64,000 bases of DNA from Mannheimia cairinae (GCF_028649535.1 NZ_JAQSJE010000004.1:62001-126000), one strand, 5' to 3'. Positions 7,449 to 16,393 are shown, counted from the stretch's first letter. Notes: generated from the letters alone by a model not told the origin. Made by a program: numbers and translations.

Positions 7449-8444
7449 ATGTTTAAAAGAACACTTATTGGTTTAGCGGTTTTAGGGGCAGGTGTTGCTC
7501 AAGCTGATGTATTAACAAGTATCAAACCATTAGGTTTTATTGCAAGTGCTATTACTGATGGTGTAACAGAAACAAAAGTATTGTTGCCTGTAAGTGCATC
7601 TCCACACGATTATAGTTTAAAACCATCAGATGTAACACAATTACAATCTGCTCAGCTAGTTGTTTGGGTAGGTGATGGTTTAGAAAGCTTTTTAGAAAAA
7701 AGTATTGAAAAATTACCTAAAGAGAAAGTATTAACGTTAGAAGATGTTGATGCGATTGATGATATTGTCGCAACCACGAAAAAAGATGATGATCACGACC
7801 ACGATCATAAACACGACCACAGCCATAAACACGAGCACGGCCATAAACACGAGCACGGCCATAAACACGAGCACAACCATAAACACGAACACCATCATCA
7901 CGATCATAGCCATCACGGCCATAGCCACGATGAAGATTGGCATATCTGGCTTTCAGCTGAAGCCAGTGAGTTAGCAGCAGAACAAATTGCAGCACGCTTA
8001 ACGGAGCAGCTACCAGAACAAAAAGCAAAAATTGCAGATAATCTTGCAAAATTCAAAGCAAATTTAACCGCTAAAAAAGCAGAAATTGCAAAACAATTAG
8101 AACCAGTAAAAGGCACAGGTTATTATACTTTCCACGATGCTTATGGCTATTTTGAGAGAGCTTATGGTTTAAACTCACTAGGTTCATTTACAATCAACCC
8201 GACAGTTGCACCAGGTGCAAAAACTTTAGCAGCAATTAAGAAAAATATTACGCAAAACAAAGCACAATGTTTATTTGCTGAACCACAATTTACACCAAAA
8301 GTAATTGAAAGTTTAGCAAAAGAAACACAAGTCAAGGTAGGGCAGTTAGATCCACTTGGTGCTAAAATTCAGTTAAGTGCTACGTCTTATCCTGAATTTT
8401 TACAAGCGTTAGCAGACGAGTTTAGCCAATGTTTAGCTAAATAA
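7449..8444 (+). CDS. znuA: Zinc ABC transporter periplasmic binding protein with His-rich loop
   Basis: ZnuA captures zinc in the periplasm and delivers it to ZnuBC. The protein has 331 residues from the ATG at 7449, which follows AGAGGA, and begins with a signal peptide ending near GVAQADV. The cluster A-1 fold is shown by SIKPLGFIASAI, SPHDYSLKPSD, YYTFHDAYGYFERAYGL and LFAEPQFTPKVIESLA. Between about residues 113 and 163 lies a His/Asp/Lys loop made of tandem HKHEHG-type repeats, a known feature of ZnuA that may collect zinc. The znuBC genes are not adjacent. No convincing Zur box was found in the ubiD-znuA gap. Confidence 0.95.
   Translation: MFKRTLIGLAVLGAGVAQADVLTSIKPLGFIASAITDGVTETKVLLPVSASPHDYSLKPSDVTQLQSAQLVVWVGDGLESFLEKSIEKLPKEKVLTLEDVDAIDDIVATTKKDDDHDHDHKHDHSHKHEHGHKHEHGHKHEHNHKHEHHHHDHSHHGHSHDEDWHIWLSAEASELAAEQIAARLTEQLPEQKAKIADNLAKFKANLTAKKAEIAKQLEPVKGTGYYTFHDAYGYFERAYGLNSLGSFTINPTVAPGAKTLAAIKKNITQNKAQCLFAEPQFTPKVIESLAKETQVKVGQLDPLGAKIQLSATSYPEFLQALADEFSQCLAK
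7815..7892 (+). repeat. In-frame 18-bp tandem repeats coding the ZnuA His-rich loop
   Basis: The unit CATAAACACGAGCACGGC recurs with little change about four times, the last copies degenerating (AACC in place of GGCC, GAACAC in place of GAGCAC). Eighteen bases is six codons, so copy-number change alters loop length without a frameshift. Confidence 0.7.
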
Positions 8445-8456
8445 AGAAATAAGAAT

Positions 8457-8493
8457 AAATCCCCATTCATTGATAAAATAAATGGGGATTTTT
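8457..8493 (+). terminator. Rho-independent terminator of znuA
   Basis: AAATCCCCATT (8457-8467) pairs with AATGGGGATTT (8481-8491), followed by more T residues. It starts 12 bp after the znuA stop. The reverse strand could also serve the convergent SGNH gene. Confidence 0.85.
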
Positions 8494-8516
8494 ATCAGCG
8501 ACTAAAACCTATTTTT

Positions 8517-9110
8517 CTATAAATAAGCAGTTAAAATCGCTTCTAATCGATCATATCCAGCTTGTGTGAAATGCAATCCATCGTGGCATAAGCTTAAATC
8601 TAACTTACCTTCTTCGTTCTCAAAACGATCCCAGGTTTTAATATAAGTTAAATCAGAAGGGCAATTAGCCTCAAAATAGGCATTCATCTCTTTAATTGCC
8701 GGGTTATCTGTTGTTTCAATATTATTTACTGGTGTGGCTTCTAATAGGAAATAGTTAGAATGAGGTGCAATTTCACGCAGACCTTTTACAATCTCCTCAA
8801 TCCAAATTAAAGCCTGTTTTGGCGAATACTCTGATTCTTTGACAATATCATTAACACCTAAAAAAACAAAAACATTTTTTCCAACGTGTTTAATCAGATT
8901 TTGTTTAATAATGACATCTAGATATTGGCGAGCACTGGTTCCTGATAAGCCTAAATTTGCAACAGTTTGCCCTGCTAAATTTGGTGTACCATTTTCCATA
9001 TCGCCCCACATATCGAACAATGAATGTCCGACTAAGGTAATATCCGCTTCTTTCTTAAATTCTTCTTGTTTTGCTTGATAACGATTAAAAATATCCTGGT
9101 CCGTAAGCAT
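8517..9110 (-). CDS. SGNH/GDSL-like hydrolase (esterase or acylhydrolase), cytoplasmic
   Basis: The 197-residue protein carries the four SGNH blocks: block I VGHSLFDMW (catalytic Ser; GHSL in place of GDSL), block II NLGLSG (Gly), block III GVNDI (Asn) and block V DGLHFTQAGY (Asp and His). It has no signal peptide. Family members deacylate or deacetylate esters of lipids or sugars; the substrate cannot be told. It is a single gene between znuA (convergent) and the aldehyde dehydrogenase (divergent). Confidence 0.85.
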   Translation of the reverse strand: MLTDQDIFNRYQAKQEEFKKEADITLVGHSLFDMWGDMENGTPNLAGQTVANLGLSGTSARQYLDVIIKQNLIKHVGKNVFVFLGVNDIVKESEYSPKQALIWIEEIVKGLREIAPHSNYFLLEATPVNNIETTDNPAIKEMNAYFEANCPSDLTYIKTWDRFENEEGKLDLSLCHDGLHFTQAGYDRLEAILTAYL

Positions 9111-9454
9111 ATAGCCCCCAAAATTAATGAAAAAAACGATTAATCTCTGCTATCTTTTAAACCAATATGCTGAGTCGTGAAAATAAAAATCACAATATTA
9201 TCGTTTATAAATATAGCCAGACTCTGCCTAAATTAAGTTCATTTAGGCTAGGTTTTATTATCCGGCTATGCATTCTTATTTGTAAATAAAGTTCACAATT
9301 TTTTGTTGGAAATGTGATCTATGTCTCACTATTAGATTAATAGATTTTAAAAACTATTTTCTATGTTGAATTTAATGCTAAAGCACTTTACCCTAGGTCT
9401 AACTCATTTGAGTTGCACATATTTTAATCTCAACCCCAAATAGGAGATGTTATT
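9111..9454. promoter_or_regulatory. Divergent intergenic region with nested hairpins
   Basis: This 344-bp gap separates the SGNH hydrolase from the aldehyde dehydrogenase. It contains a stem GCCTAAAT (9226-9233) / ATTTAGGC (9241-9248) with a 7-nt loop, enclosed by ATAGCC (9213-9218) / GGCTAT (9264-9269), followed by a short T/A stretch; this could be the 3' end of a small RNA or a leader structure. A CRP-like site is annotated separately at 9310-9331. A ribosome binding site, AGGAG, precedes the ATG at 9455. Confidence 0.45.
9310..9331 (+). promoter_or_regulatory. Candidate CRP-cAMP binding site upstream of the aldehyde dehydrogenase
   Basis: The core is TGTGA (9313-9317), six bases, then TCTCA (9324-9328). 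The left half AAATGTGATCTA agrees at all 12 positions with the E. coli CRP consensus; the right half has a C-to-T change in the key pentamer. It lies about 120 bp before the ATG at 9455. E. coli aldB is also CRP-activated, which supports the assignment. Confidence 0.65.
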
Positions 9455-10939
9455 ATGGCAAAAGATCTAAATGTATTTGATAAACACTATAGATTACTTA
9501 TCAATGGTGACTGGACAGATGGTTCAAAAGGGGAAAAATTAACCTCTTATAATCCTGCAAACGGTAGCGAATTAGCTACTTTTATTGACGCAAGTGACGC
9601 TGATGTCGATGCGGCTGTTTCCGCTGCACAAGAGGCATTTAAAACGTGGAAGCTTACTTCAGCTACAGAAAGAGCAACTATTTTACATAAGATTGCTGAT
9701 GTTATTGATGAAAATGCTGAGCTATTTGCCTTACAAGAAACCTTAGATAATGGAAAACCCATCCGTGAAACCCGTGCGGCAGATATTCCTTTAGCAGCTG
9801 ATCATTTCCGTTATTTTGCTGGCGTTATTCGTTCGGAAGAGGGGTTTGCAAATCAATTAGATGAGGAAGATTTATCACTTATTCTTCGAGAACCTATTGG
9901 TGTAGTTGGTCAAATTATTCCTTGGAACTTCCCATTCTTAATGGCTGCGTGGAAAATAGCTCCGGCACTTGCAGCGGGTTGTACTATTGTAATCCATCCG
10001 TCATCTTCTACCTCTTTAAGCATATTATCATTTGCTCAAAAAATTAATCATTTACTCCCTAAAGGTGTATTTAATGTGATTACGGGTAAAGGGTCTAAAT
10101 CTGGCGAATATATGCTACAACATAAAGGTTTTAGTAAATTAGCTTTCACTGGTTCTACTGAAATTGGACGTAAAATTGGGGTTGCTGCAGCTGAGATGTT
10201 GATTCCTTCCACTCTTGAGTTAGGCGGTAAATCCGCTAATATCTTCTTTGATGATATGCCATTTGATAAAGCCTTAGAGGGAGCGCAAAAAGGTATTTTA
10301 TTTAACCAAGGACAAGTTTGCTGTGCAGGTTCTCGTATCTTTGTACAAGAAGGCATTTATGACAAATTTATTGCAGCATTGAAAGAAGAGTTCAAAAAAG
10401 TCAAAGTCGGCTTACCTTGGGAAGATGATACTCAAATGGGGGCACAAGTTAATAGCAACCAAGTTAAAATTATTAGCAAATATATTGATATTGCTAAAGA
10501 GGAAGGTTGTGAAATTTTAACAGGTGGTCAAAAATCAGATGAAGATCATTTAGAAAATGGTGAGTTTTTCCAACCGACACTTATCTTAGCATCAGACAAT
10601 AATAAACGAGTTGCACAAGAAGAGATCTTTGGCCCTGTTGCTGTTGTTATTAAGTTTAAAGATGAAGCAGAAGTCATTAAAATGGCAAATGACAGTGAAT
10701 ATGGCTTAGGCGGAGCTGTGTGGACAACAAATATCAATCGAGCATTACGTGTCTCAAGAGCATTAGAAACTGGTCGTGTATGGGTAAACTGCTATAACAG
10801 ATTACCAGCAGGGGCTCCATTTGGTGGTTATAAAACATCAGGAATTGGACGAGAAACCCATAAAATGATGTTGGCAGCCTACACTCAAGTCAAAAATATT
10901 TATATCAGTACACGTGAAGAACGTGAAGGTATGTACTAA
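9455..10939 (+). CDS. NAD(P)-dependent aldehyde dehydrogenase, AldB/AcoD-like
   Basis: The 494-residue enzyme oxidises an aldehyde to its acid, probably acetaldehyde by similarity to the AldB/AcoD group. Seen motifs: PWNFPFLMAAWKIAPALAAG, general base Glu in LELGGKSANIFF, nucleophile Cys in NQGQVCCAGSR, and EEIFGPVAVV. The cofactor loop reads HPSSSTS where most relatives have KPSExTP, so the Lys and Glu that contact the NAD ribose are replaced. It is a single gene with a CRP-like site upstream and a strong terminator downstream, so it is probably controlled by carbon supply. Confidence 0.88.
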   Translation: MAKDLNVFDKHYRLLINGDWTDGSKGEKLTSYNPANGSELATFIDASDADVDAAVSAAQEAFKTWKLTSATERATILHKIADVIDENAELFALQETLDNGKPIRETRAADIPLAADHFRYFAGVIRSEEGFANQLDEEDLSLILREPIGVVGQIIPWNFPFLMAAWKIAPALAAGCTIVIHPSSSTSLSILSFAQKINHLLPKGVFNVITGKGSKSGEYMLQHKGFSKLAFTGSTEIGRKIGVAAAEMLIPSTLELGGKSANIFFDDMPFDKALEGAQKGILFNQGQVCCAGSRIFVQEGIYDKFIAALKEEFKKVKVGLPWEDDTQMGAQVNSNQVKIISKYIDIAKEEGCEILTGGQKSDEDHLENGEFFQPTLILASDNNKRVAQEEIFGPVAVVIKFKDEAEVIKMANDSEYGLGGAVWTTNINRALRVSRALETGRVWVNCYNRLPAGAPFGGYKTSGIGRETHKMMLAAYTQVKNIYISTREEREGMY

Positions 10940-10946
10940 TTAAAAA

Positions 10947-10985
10947 TAAACCCTCTTAATTGCTTAAATTAAGAGGGTTTTTCTT
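10947..10985 (+). terminator. Strong terminator after the aldehyde dehydrogenase gene
   Basis: AAACCCTCTTAAT (10947-10959) pairs with ATTAAGAGGGTTT (10967-10979) around a 7-nt loop, then TTTTC. It lies between convergent genes and can probably also act for gnd on the other strand. Confidence 0.9.
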
Positions 10986-10998
10986 ATCTAATCAAAAA

Positions 10999-12453
10999 CT
11001 AAACATCATAAGTTGTTGATGCTGTATTACCGCCACGACCAGTCCAGTTTGTGTGGAAAAACTCGCCACGAGGTTTGTCGGTACGTTCATAAGTGTGAGC
11101 ACCGAAATAATCACGTTGAGCTTGCAGTAAGTTTGCTGGTACACGTTCTGAAGTATAGCCATCTAAGAACGTGATCGCACTTGCCATACAAGGCATTGGA
11201 ATACCCACTTCGATAGATTTTGCTACCACTTTACGCCAGTCTGCCATCGCATTTTCTAAAATGCCTTTGAAGTAGCTGTCTGAACCTAAGAAGACTAAAT
11301 CTGGGTTTGCCTCATAAGCATCACGAATGTTGCCTAAGAAACGGCTACGAATGATACAACCTTCACGCCATAATAACGCAGTTGCACCGTAGTTAATATC
11401 CCAACCGAAGTTTTCAGACGCCTCACGAATTAGCATAAAGCCTTGTGCATAAGAGATAATTTTTGATGCCAATAATGCTTTACGCACTGCTTCAATCCAA
11501 ACTTTTTTGTCGCCTTCAACTGGGCTAATGGTTTTATTGAATAATTTTGATGCTGCTACACGTTGATCTTTAAATGAAGATACGCAACGGGCAAATACAG
11601 ATTCAGTAATTAAGGTTAATGGAATACCGAAATCTAATGCGTTGATTCCTGTCCATTTACCTGTACCTTTTTGGCCTGCCGTATCTAAAATTTTCTCCAC
11701 AAGTGGTTCGCCGTCTTCATCTTTATAAGCAAGAATATCGGTTGTAATATCAACAAGATAGCTATCAAGCTCAGTGTTTTTCCACTCTTTGAAAATTTCG
11801 TGCATTTCATCGTAGCTTAAGCCTAAACCGTCTTTTAAGAATTGATAAGCTTCACAAATTAACTGCATATCACCATATTCAATACCGTTATGCACCATTT
11901 TTACGAAATGGCCAGAACCCTCTCTACCAACCCAATCACAGCAAGGTTCGCCTTTATCGGTTTTTGCTGAAATCGCTTGTAGAATAGGTTTTACATAAGG
12001 CCACGCTTCTTCGTTACCACCCGGCATAATAGACGGCCCATGACGAGCACCTTCTTCGCCACCAGACACACCCGTACCGATAAAGCGGATACCTTTTTCT
12101 GCCAACGCTTTCACACGGCGATTTGAATCAGGGTAATTTGAGTTACCACCATCAATGATGATGTCGCCTTCTTCTAAGTGTGGGACTAACGCATCAATAA
12201 ATTGATCAACCACATCGCCAGCACGTACCATTAACATTATACGACGTGGTTTTTCTAATTTCGCTGCTAAATCTTCTAATGAATAAGCACCGATAATGTT
12301 TGTGCCTTTTGCCGGCCCTTCTAAAAACTCATCTACTTTTGAAGTTGTACGGTTGAACGCTACTACTTTAAAGCCATTGTCGTTCATATTTAAAATTAAG
12401 TTTTGACCCATTACCGCTAAACCGATAACGCCGATATCGCCTTTTTGTGACAT
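10999..12453 (-). CDS. gnd: 6-phosphogluconate dehydrogenase, decarboxylating
   Basis: Gnd oxidises 6-phosphogluconate to ribulose 5-phosphate and CO2, making NADPH, in the cytoplasm. The 484-residue protein starts with the dinucleotide fold IGVIGLAVMGQNLILNM (GxGxxG-type, with AVMG), then NRTTSKV and VSGGEEGARHGPSIMPGG, the substrate-site block, and KMVHNGIEYGDMQLI carrying the catalytic Lys. The C terminus ends FHTNWTGRGGNTASTTYDV, as in long family members. A ribosome binding site (GGAGC) precedes the start. It is the last of zwf, pgl and gnd on this strand. Confidence 0.97.
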   Translation of the reverse strand: MSQKGDIGVIGLAVMGQNLILNMNDNGFKVVAFNRTTSKVDEFLEGPAKGTNIIGAYSLEDLAAKLEKPRRIMLMVRAGDVVDQFIDALVPHLEEGDIIIDGGNSNYPDSNRRVKALAEKGIRFIGTGVSGGEEGARHGPSIMPGGNEEAWPYVKPILQAISAKTDKGEPCCDWVGREGSGHFVKMVHNGIEYGDMQLICEAYQFLKDGLGLSYDEMHEIFKEWKNTELDSYLVDITTDILAYKDEDGEPLVEKILDTAGQKGTGKWTGINALDFGIPLTLITESVFARCVSSFKDQRVAASKLFNKTISPVEGDKKVWIEAVRKALLASKIISYAQGFMLIREASENFGWDINYGATALLWREGCIIRSRFLGNIRDAYEANPDLVFLGSDSYFKGILENAMADWRKVVAKSIEVGIPMPCMASAITFLDGYTSERVPANLLQAQRDYFGAHTYERTDKPRGEFFHTNWTGRGGNTASTTYDV

Positions 12454-12482
12454 TGTTTGCTCCTGTTAGTTTTGATTCTGTG

Positions 12483-12526
12483 CAAGCGGTCTAATTTGCG
12501 AACTTTTTTACAAAAATAACCGCTTG
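12483..12526. repeat. Inverted uptake-signal pair upstream of gnd
   Basis: CAAGCGGT (12483-12490) and ACCGCTTG (12519-12526) are inverted copies of the uptake core with A/T-rich sequence between. On the minus strand they sit between pgl and gnd, so they could attenuate read-through as well as act as uptake signals. Confidence 0.6.
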
Positions 12527-12543
12527 TAAAGATGACTATGATG

Positions 12544-12593
12544 GTGCTCGTCTTTGACGAGTACCTAAATTTATTACGTTATAAGTACTCGTC
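12544..12593 (-). promoter_or_regulatory. Mutually exclusive hairpins between pgl and gnd
   Basis: Three related arms are present: GTGCTCGTC (12544-12552), GACGAGTAC (12556-12564) and GTACTCGTC (12585-12593). The middle arm can pair with either neighbour: a 3-nt loop stem with one G-U-type pair, or a perfect 9-bp stem with a 20-nt loop. Competing folds in the gap ahead of gnd could modulate read-through or mRNA decay. Confidence 0.5.
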
Positions 12594-12620
12594 TAGAGAT
12601 AAGTACTATTATTTAACCTC

Positions 12621-13319
12621 TTATAAATTAGCCGCAGCTTCTGAATCCAAATACCATTCCGTTTCCCCATTTTTCGCTTTAATTTTAGCGGCTGGGTAAG
12701 GGAGTTGTTCTGCTGGTGTGTCTTGAATCTCTTTTAAAATCTCTGCTTTGGCTTTTCCTGTAACCAAATAGGTAATGCGTTTTGCTTTCTCAATCAGAGA
12801 GGCTGTTTTTGAAATACGGATTTGCCCTGTTTCAGGGTGTTTCGCGATTACTGCCACATTTTGATCATTAAAGTCTGTTTGGTGTGGGAAAAGTGATGCG
12901 GTGTGTCCATCATTCCCCATTCCTAAAATAATCCAATCAAAGGCTAGATTTGGTACGCAAGCGGTCAATTCTTGTGAAAATCTTGCAAGTTCTTGCTCCA
13001 CATTTTCTTCGCCACGAATACGATGAATGTTCTCAGCAGGAATTTGGATATGATCGAATAATAATTTTTGTACTTCGCCATAGTTACTTTCTGGATCATT
13101 CGGTTCAACCATTCGATCATCACCCCACCAGAAATGTAAATTCTGCCATTGAATTTCGGTATTAAATGGTTCTGTAGCCAGTGTTTTAAATAGCAATTTT
13201 GGGGTTGAACCACCCGAAAGCGAAATATGCACAGGGCGGTCTTGTTCGCTGTACGCTTTTAATTCTTGAGCAATTTTTTCAACTGCATTTTGGGCAGTTG
13301 GGAAAATTTTAGTGTTCAT
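12621..13319 (-). CDS. pgl: 6-phosphogluconolactonase, DevB type
   Basis: This enzyme hydrolyses 6-phosphogluconolactone, the second step of the oxidative pentose phosphate pathway. The 232 residues show the glucosamine-6-phosphate isomerase-like fold: HISLSGGSTPKLLFKTL, FWWGDDRMVEPNDPESNYG and LGMGNDGHTASLFPH, the last carrying the catalytic His. It lies between zwf and gnd on the same strand, which matches its pathway place. Length is normal for the DevB form. Confidence 0.95.
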   Translation of the reverse strand: MNTKIFPTAQNAVEKIAQELKAYSEQDRPVHISLSGGSTPKLLFKTLATEPFNTEIQWQNLHFWWGDDRMVEPNDPESNYGEVQKLLFDHIQIPAENIHRIRGEENVEQELARFSQELTACVPNLAFDWIILGMGNDGHTASLFPHQTDFNDQNVAVIAKHPETGQIRISKTASLIEKAKRITYLVTGKAKAEILKEIQDTPAEQLPYPAAKIKAKNGETEWYLDSEAAANL

Positions 13320-13339
13320 TTTACATTTTTCCTCAGAAT

Positions 13340-13378
13340 AATCCCGCTCTTTAGCAAAGAGGGGTTAGGGGAGATTTG
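13340..13378 (+). repeat. Copy A of a dispersed palindromic repeat
   Basis: This 39-bp sequence, with core CTCTTTAGCAAAGAGGGG and tail TTAGGGGAGATTTG, matches the copies at 26800-26836 (inverted) and 26921-26959. It lies in the zwf-pgl gap. The core is self-complementary around AGC. Confidence 0.85.
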
Positions 13379-13449
13379 ATTACGATTTCAATATTTCGTA
13401 TGAACATATATAATTTCTGCGAAATTTTTCTAAAAAAGAGAGTTAAAAT

Positions 13450-14937
13450 CTAAACCTTCTTCTTCATCATTCCTGAAGGTTTTCGCCATACTTTACCGTG
13501 TTTGGCAATCAGTTTGTCCGCTTGCGTTGGGCCCCAAGTGCCTGATTCATATTCATATACACGACCACGGTTGGCTTTGTAGTCTAAAATAGGTTGCACA
13601 AATCGCCAGCAAGCGTGTACCGCATCAGTACGTGCAAATAACGTTGCATCGCCTTTTAATGCATCTAATAATAAGCGTTCATAAGCGGTCAATAGTGTTG
13701 AATTTGCACTTAAATCAGAATAACGGAAATCCATTGAAACTTCTTTTGCTTCAAAGCCCGCCCCTGGTTTTTTCAAACCAAAACGCATTGAGATCCCTTC
13801 ATCTGGTTGTACACGAATAATTAATTTATTCTCTGGTGCATTTTGGCTAAATACTGGGTGTGGGGTTGTTTTAAAGTGGATAACAATTTCGGTTACACGA
13901 GTTGGTAAACGTTTACCGGTACGCACATAGAACGGTACTCCTGCCCACCGCCAGTTATCAATTTCACATTTTACCGCCATAAAGGTTTCGGTATTAGAAT
14001 CTGCTGGCACACCCTTTTCTTCTAAGTAGGCAGGCACTTCTTCGCCATCGACAGTCCCTCTGCCGTATTGCCCTAAAATGACATCATTTTTTACATCTTC
14101 TTCAGATAATGGGTGTAAGCAGTGCAATACTTTTGCTACTTCATCACGCATTGAGTTCGCATTGATAATAGCAGGTGGCTCCATTGCAACCATCGCAAGC
14201 ACTTGCAATAAATGGTTTTGGAACATATCACGCATTGCACCAGAGCCATCGTAGTAACCACCACGATCTTCCACCCCGATAGATTCTGCACCTGTAATTT
14301 CGACATAATCAATAAAATTACGGTTCCAAAGCGGTTCAAATAAGCCATTTGAGAAACGTAAAACCAATAGGTTCTGAACCGTTTCTTTGCCTAAATAGTG
14401 GTCGATACGGTAAATTTGGTGTTCTTCAAAATATTTGTGAATTTGAATATCAAGTGATTTAGCAGTTTCGATATCATAACCAAAAGGTTTTTCAACAATA
14501 ATACGCTTCCAACCAAATTCTTCGGTAGTTAAACCGTGAGCGGCTAAGCATTCAGGAATGACACCATATAGACTTGGTGGAGTTGAAAGGTAATAAAGCG
14601 TATTGCCACCCGTTTGGTATTTATCGTGTAATTCATCAAGGCGAGGAAGTAATTTTGCATAATCTACTGCATCAGACGTATTCACCGCTTGATAATAAAG
14701 GTGATCACAAAATGCCTCTAATTCAGGACCATTGGCTTTTTCAAATTTAATTAAGGCATCACGCATTTTTTGACGGAATGAATCATCTGTTAATTCTGAG
14801 CGAGCAACGCCTAAAACCGAGAAGTGTTTCCCTAATCGTCCAATTTTATATAAATTATAAAGAGCGGGAATAAGTTTACGGAAAGTTAAATCGCCGGAAG
14901 CACCAAAAATGACCACGCAACTATTTTCAGCATTCAT
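13450..14937 (-). CDS. zwf: Glucose-6-phosphate 1-dehydrogenase
   Basis: Zwf makes 6-phosphogluconolactone and NADPH from glucose 6-phosphate. The 495-residue protein begins with the nucleotide-binding [18 protein letters not shown], has the catalytic block [19 protein letters not shown] (with the active-site His and Lys), EKPFGYD and [14 protein letters not shown]. Length matches the family. It is first of the three pathway genes on this strand; gaps of about 130 and 170 bp to pgl and gnd contain repeats and hairpins, so the three may not be a tight operon. A poorly conserved N terminus (MNAENSCVV) is normal. Confidence 0.97.
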   Translation of the reverse strand: MNAENSCVVIFGASGDLTFRKLIPALYNLYKIGRLGKHFSVLGVARSELTDDSFRQKMRDALIKFEKANGPELEAFCDHLYYQAVNTSDAVDYAKLLPRLDELHDKYQTGGNTLYYLSTPPSLYGVIPECLAAHGLTTEEFGWKRIIVEKPFGYDIETAKSLDIQIHKYFEEHQIYRIDHYLGKETVQNLLVLRFSNGLFEPLWNRNFIDYVEITGAESIGVEDRGGYYDGSGAMRDMFQNHLLQVLAMVAMEPPAIINANSMRDEVAKVLHCLHPLSEEDVKNDVILGQYGRGTVDGEEVPAYLEEKGVPADSNTETFMAVKCEIDNWRWAGVPFYVRTGKRLPTRVTEIVIHFKTTPHPVFSQNAPENKLIIRVQPDEGISMRFGLKKPGAGFEAKEVSMDFRYSDLSANSTLLTAYERLLLDALKGDATLFARTDAVHACWRFVQPILDYKANRGRVYEYESGTWGPTQADKLIAKHGKVWRKPSGMMKKKV

Positions 14938-15010
14938 TAGTTATATCCTGTATTTGTTAAAATTTTGTTTACTATGCAAGATTACCATAAAAATGGCTAA
15001 TAGATAGTAT

Positions 15011-15832
15011 CTATTTAAATAAAAATATTTTATCCCATTTTACGGATTTATCTGCAACCATCACAAAATAAGGATTAATAAAATTATCACGTTCATTATA
15101 GGTCAATGGTGAGAAATTAAAGTCAAAAATAGTACCATTAATTTCATTTAATAAAACTTCTGCCATCGCAGTATCCCACTCGCCTGTATCGCCAAAACGG
15201 ATATAACAATCGGCTTTACCTTCCGCTACTAAACCGGCTTTTAAACTACCTGAACCGTACTCTAAAAAAGTTGCTTGGTATTCTGGTGCCATAATATTTT
15301 GGGCTTTGGCTGCATGAACTTGGCTACCAACAGTAATCGTCAATTCTGCTTTATCAGTTGAATCTGTTTTAACAAGCGATCGAATTTTGCCATTTTCTTG
15401 CAAAAATGCACCGCTTGCTTCCATTGCGAAATAGAGTTTATCCAACATTGGGGCATAAATCACACCGAGTACGGGCTGATTTTTACCTCCTCGCTTTTGT
15501 ACAAGCCCAATCACAATCGAAAACTGATCGGTTCGATTAATAAATTGCTGCGTGCCATCAATAGGGTCAATAATCCAATATTCCTGCCAATGGTTACGTT
15601 CTGCCAACGGAATATTGCAATTCTCTTCAGATAGCACTGGTACATCTGGCGTTAATTGTTGCAAACGTTCCGTCAAAAAGTGGCTGATAAATAAGTCAGC
15701 CTCTGTCACTGGCGTAGAATCTGCCTTCATTTTTATTTCTACCGAACCTGCATAAAACTGTTTTAAATGCTCGCCGGCTTCTTTGGCAATGTTAATAACG
15801 TTATTAAGTAATGATTGTTCTAATGTTTGCAT
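15011..15832 (-). CDS. cysQ: 3'(2'),5'-bisphosphate nucleotidase
   Basis: CysQ removes the 3'-phosphate of PAP, the by-product of sulfate assimilation, and belongs to the Mg-dependent, Li-sensitive inositol monophosphatase superfamily. The 273 residues show both metal motifs: IIDPIDGTQQFI (DPIDGT) and GEWDTAMAEVLL. The ATG at 15832 has GGAG just upstream and lies 15 bp after the nudE stop, so the two genes are probably cotranscribed. E. coli has cysQ and nudE in different loci, while the nudE-cysQ pair is common in Pasteurellaceae. Confidence 0.93.
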   Translation of the reverse strand: MQTLEQSLLNNVINIAKEAGEHLKQFYAGSVEIKMKADSTPVTEADLFISHFLTERLQQLTPDVPVLSEENCNIPLAERNHWQEYWIIDPIDGTQQFINRTDQFSIVIGLVQKRGGKNQPVLGVIYAPMLDKLYFAMEASGAFLQENGKIRSLVKTDSTDKAELTITVGSQVHAAKAQNIMAPEYQATFLEYGSGSLKAGLVAEGKADCYIRFGDTGEWDTAMAEVLLNEINGTIFDFNFSPLTYNERDNFINPYFVMVADKSVKWDKIFLFK

Positions 15833-15847
15833 AATGGCTCCAAAGTT

Positions 15848-16393
15848 TTATTTGGATTTTAAATATTCTCTTAACATAAAAAGAGCCGATAAATTTCTGG
15901 CTTCCGCAAAAGTAGAATCCGCTAATAATTCGTCGATTTTCTCTAACGGAAAACGTACAACCTCCAGTGGCTCAGGCTCATCACCCTCCAATTTAGATGG
16001 ATAGAGATCTTGAGCAACAAAAACGTGCATTAAACCATACATATGGCTCGGACCGCTGTAAAGCGAACGCAAAAATTCTATTTTGTTCGCCCCAAAACCA
16101 ATCTCTTCTTGCAACTCTCGATTTGCACTTTCAATAGGTTCTTCTCCGGCATCAACAATGCCTTTTGGAAAAGTTAGCTCATAACGCTCAGGCCCGACGG
16201 CATATTCTTTTACAAAAATAAGCTCATTGTTTTGAATTGGAATGACTAAGACAGAAGAGCGACGTTGCGGTGTTAAACGCTCATAAGTACGCTCCTCGCC
16301 ATTAGAAAAACGCAAATCAACCGTCTGTACCTCAAAAATACGGGTTTTGGCGGCGGTTTTTATATTTAGAATTTCTGGAAGTTGTTTTGCCAT
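15848..16393 (-). CDS. nudE: ADP compounds hydrolase NudE (Nudix)
   Basis: The 181-residue protein contains a full Nudix box, GIVDAGEEPIESANREL then QEEIG, which fits GX5EX7REUXEEXGU and coordinates the catalytic metal. NudE hydrolyses ADP-ribose, Ap3A and NADH. Length agrees with E. coli NudE (186). The start has GGGGA upstream. It is divergent from hslR across an 86-bp gap and is followed by cysQ. Confidence 0.92.
   Translation of the reverse strand: MAKQLPEILNIKTAAKTRIFEVQTVDLRFSNGEERTYERLTPQRRSSVLVIPIQNNELIFVKEYAVGPERYELTFPKGIVDAGEEPIESANRELQEEIGFGANKIEFLRSLYSGPSHMYGLMHVFVAQDLYPSKLEGDEPEPLEVVRFPLEKIDELLADSTFAEARNLSALFMLREYLKSK

Noticed and set aside
7737-8049. Long overlapping ORFs in other frames of znuA
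   Set aside because: They arise from the repetitive His codons of the ZnuA loop and have no ribosome binding sites or family features.
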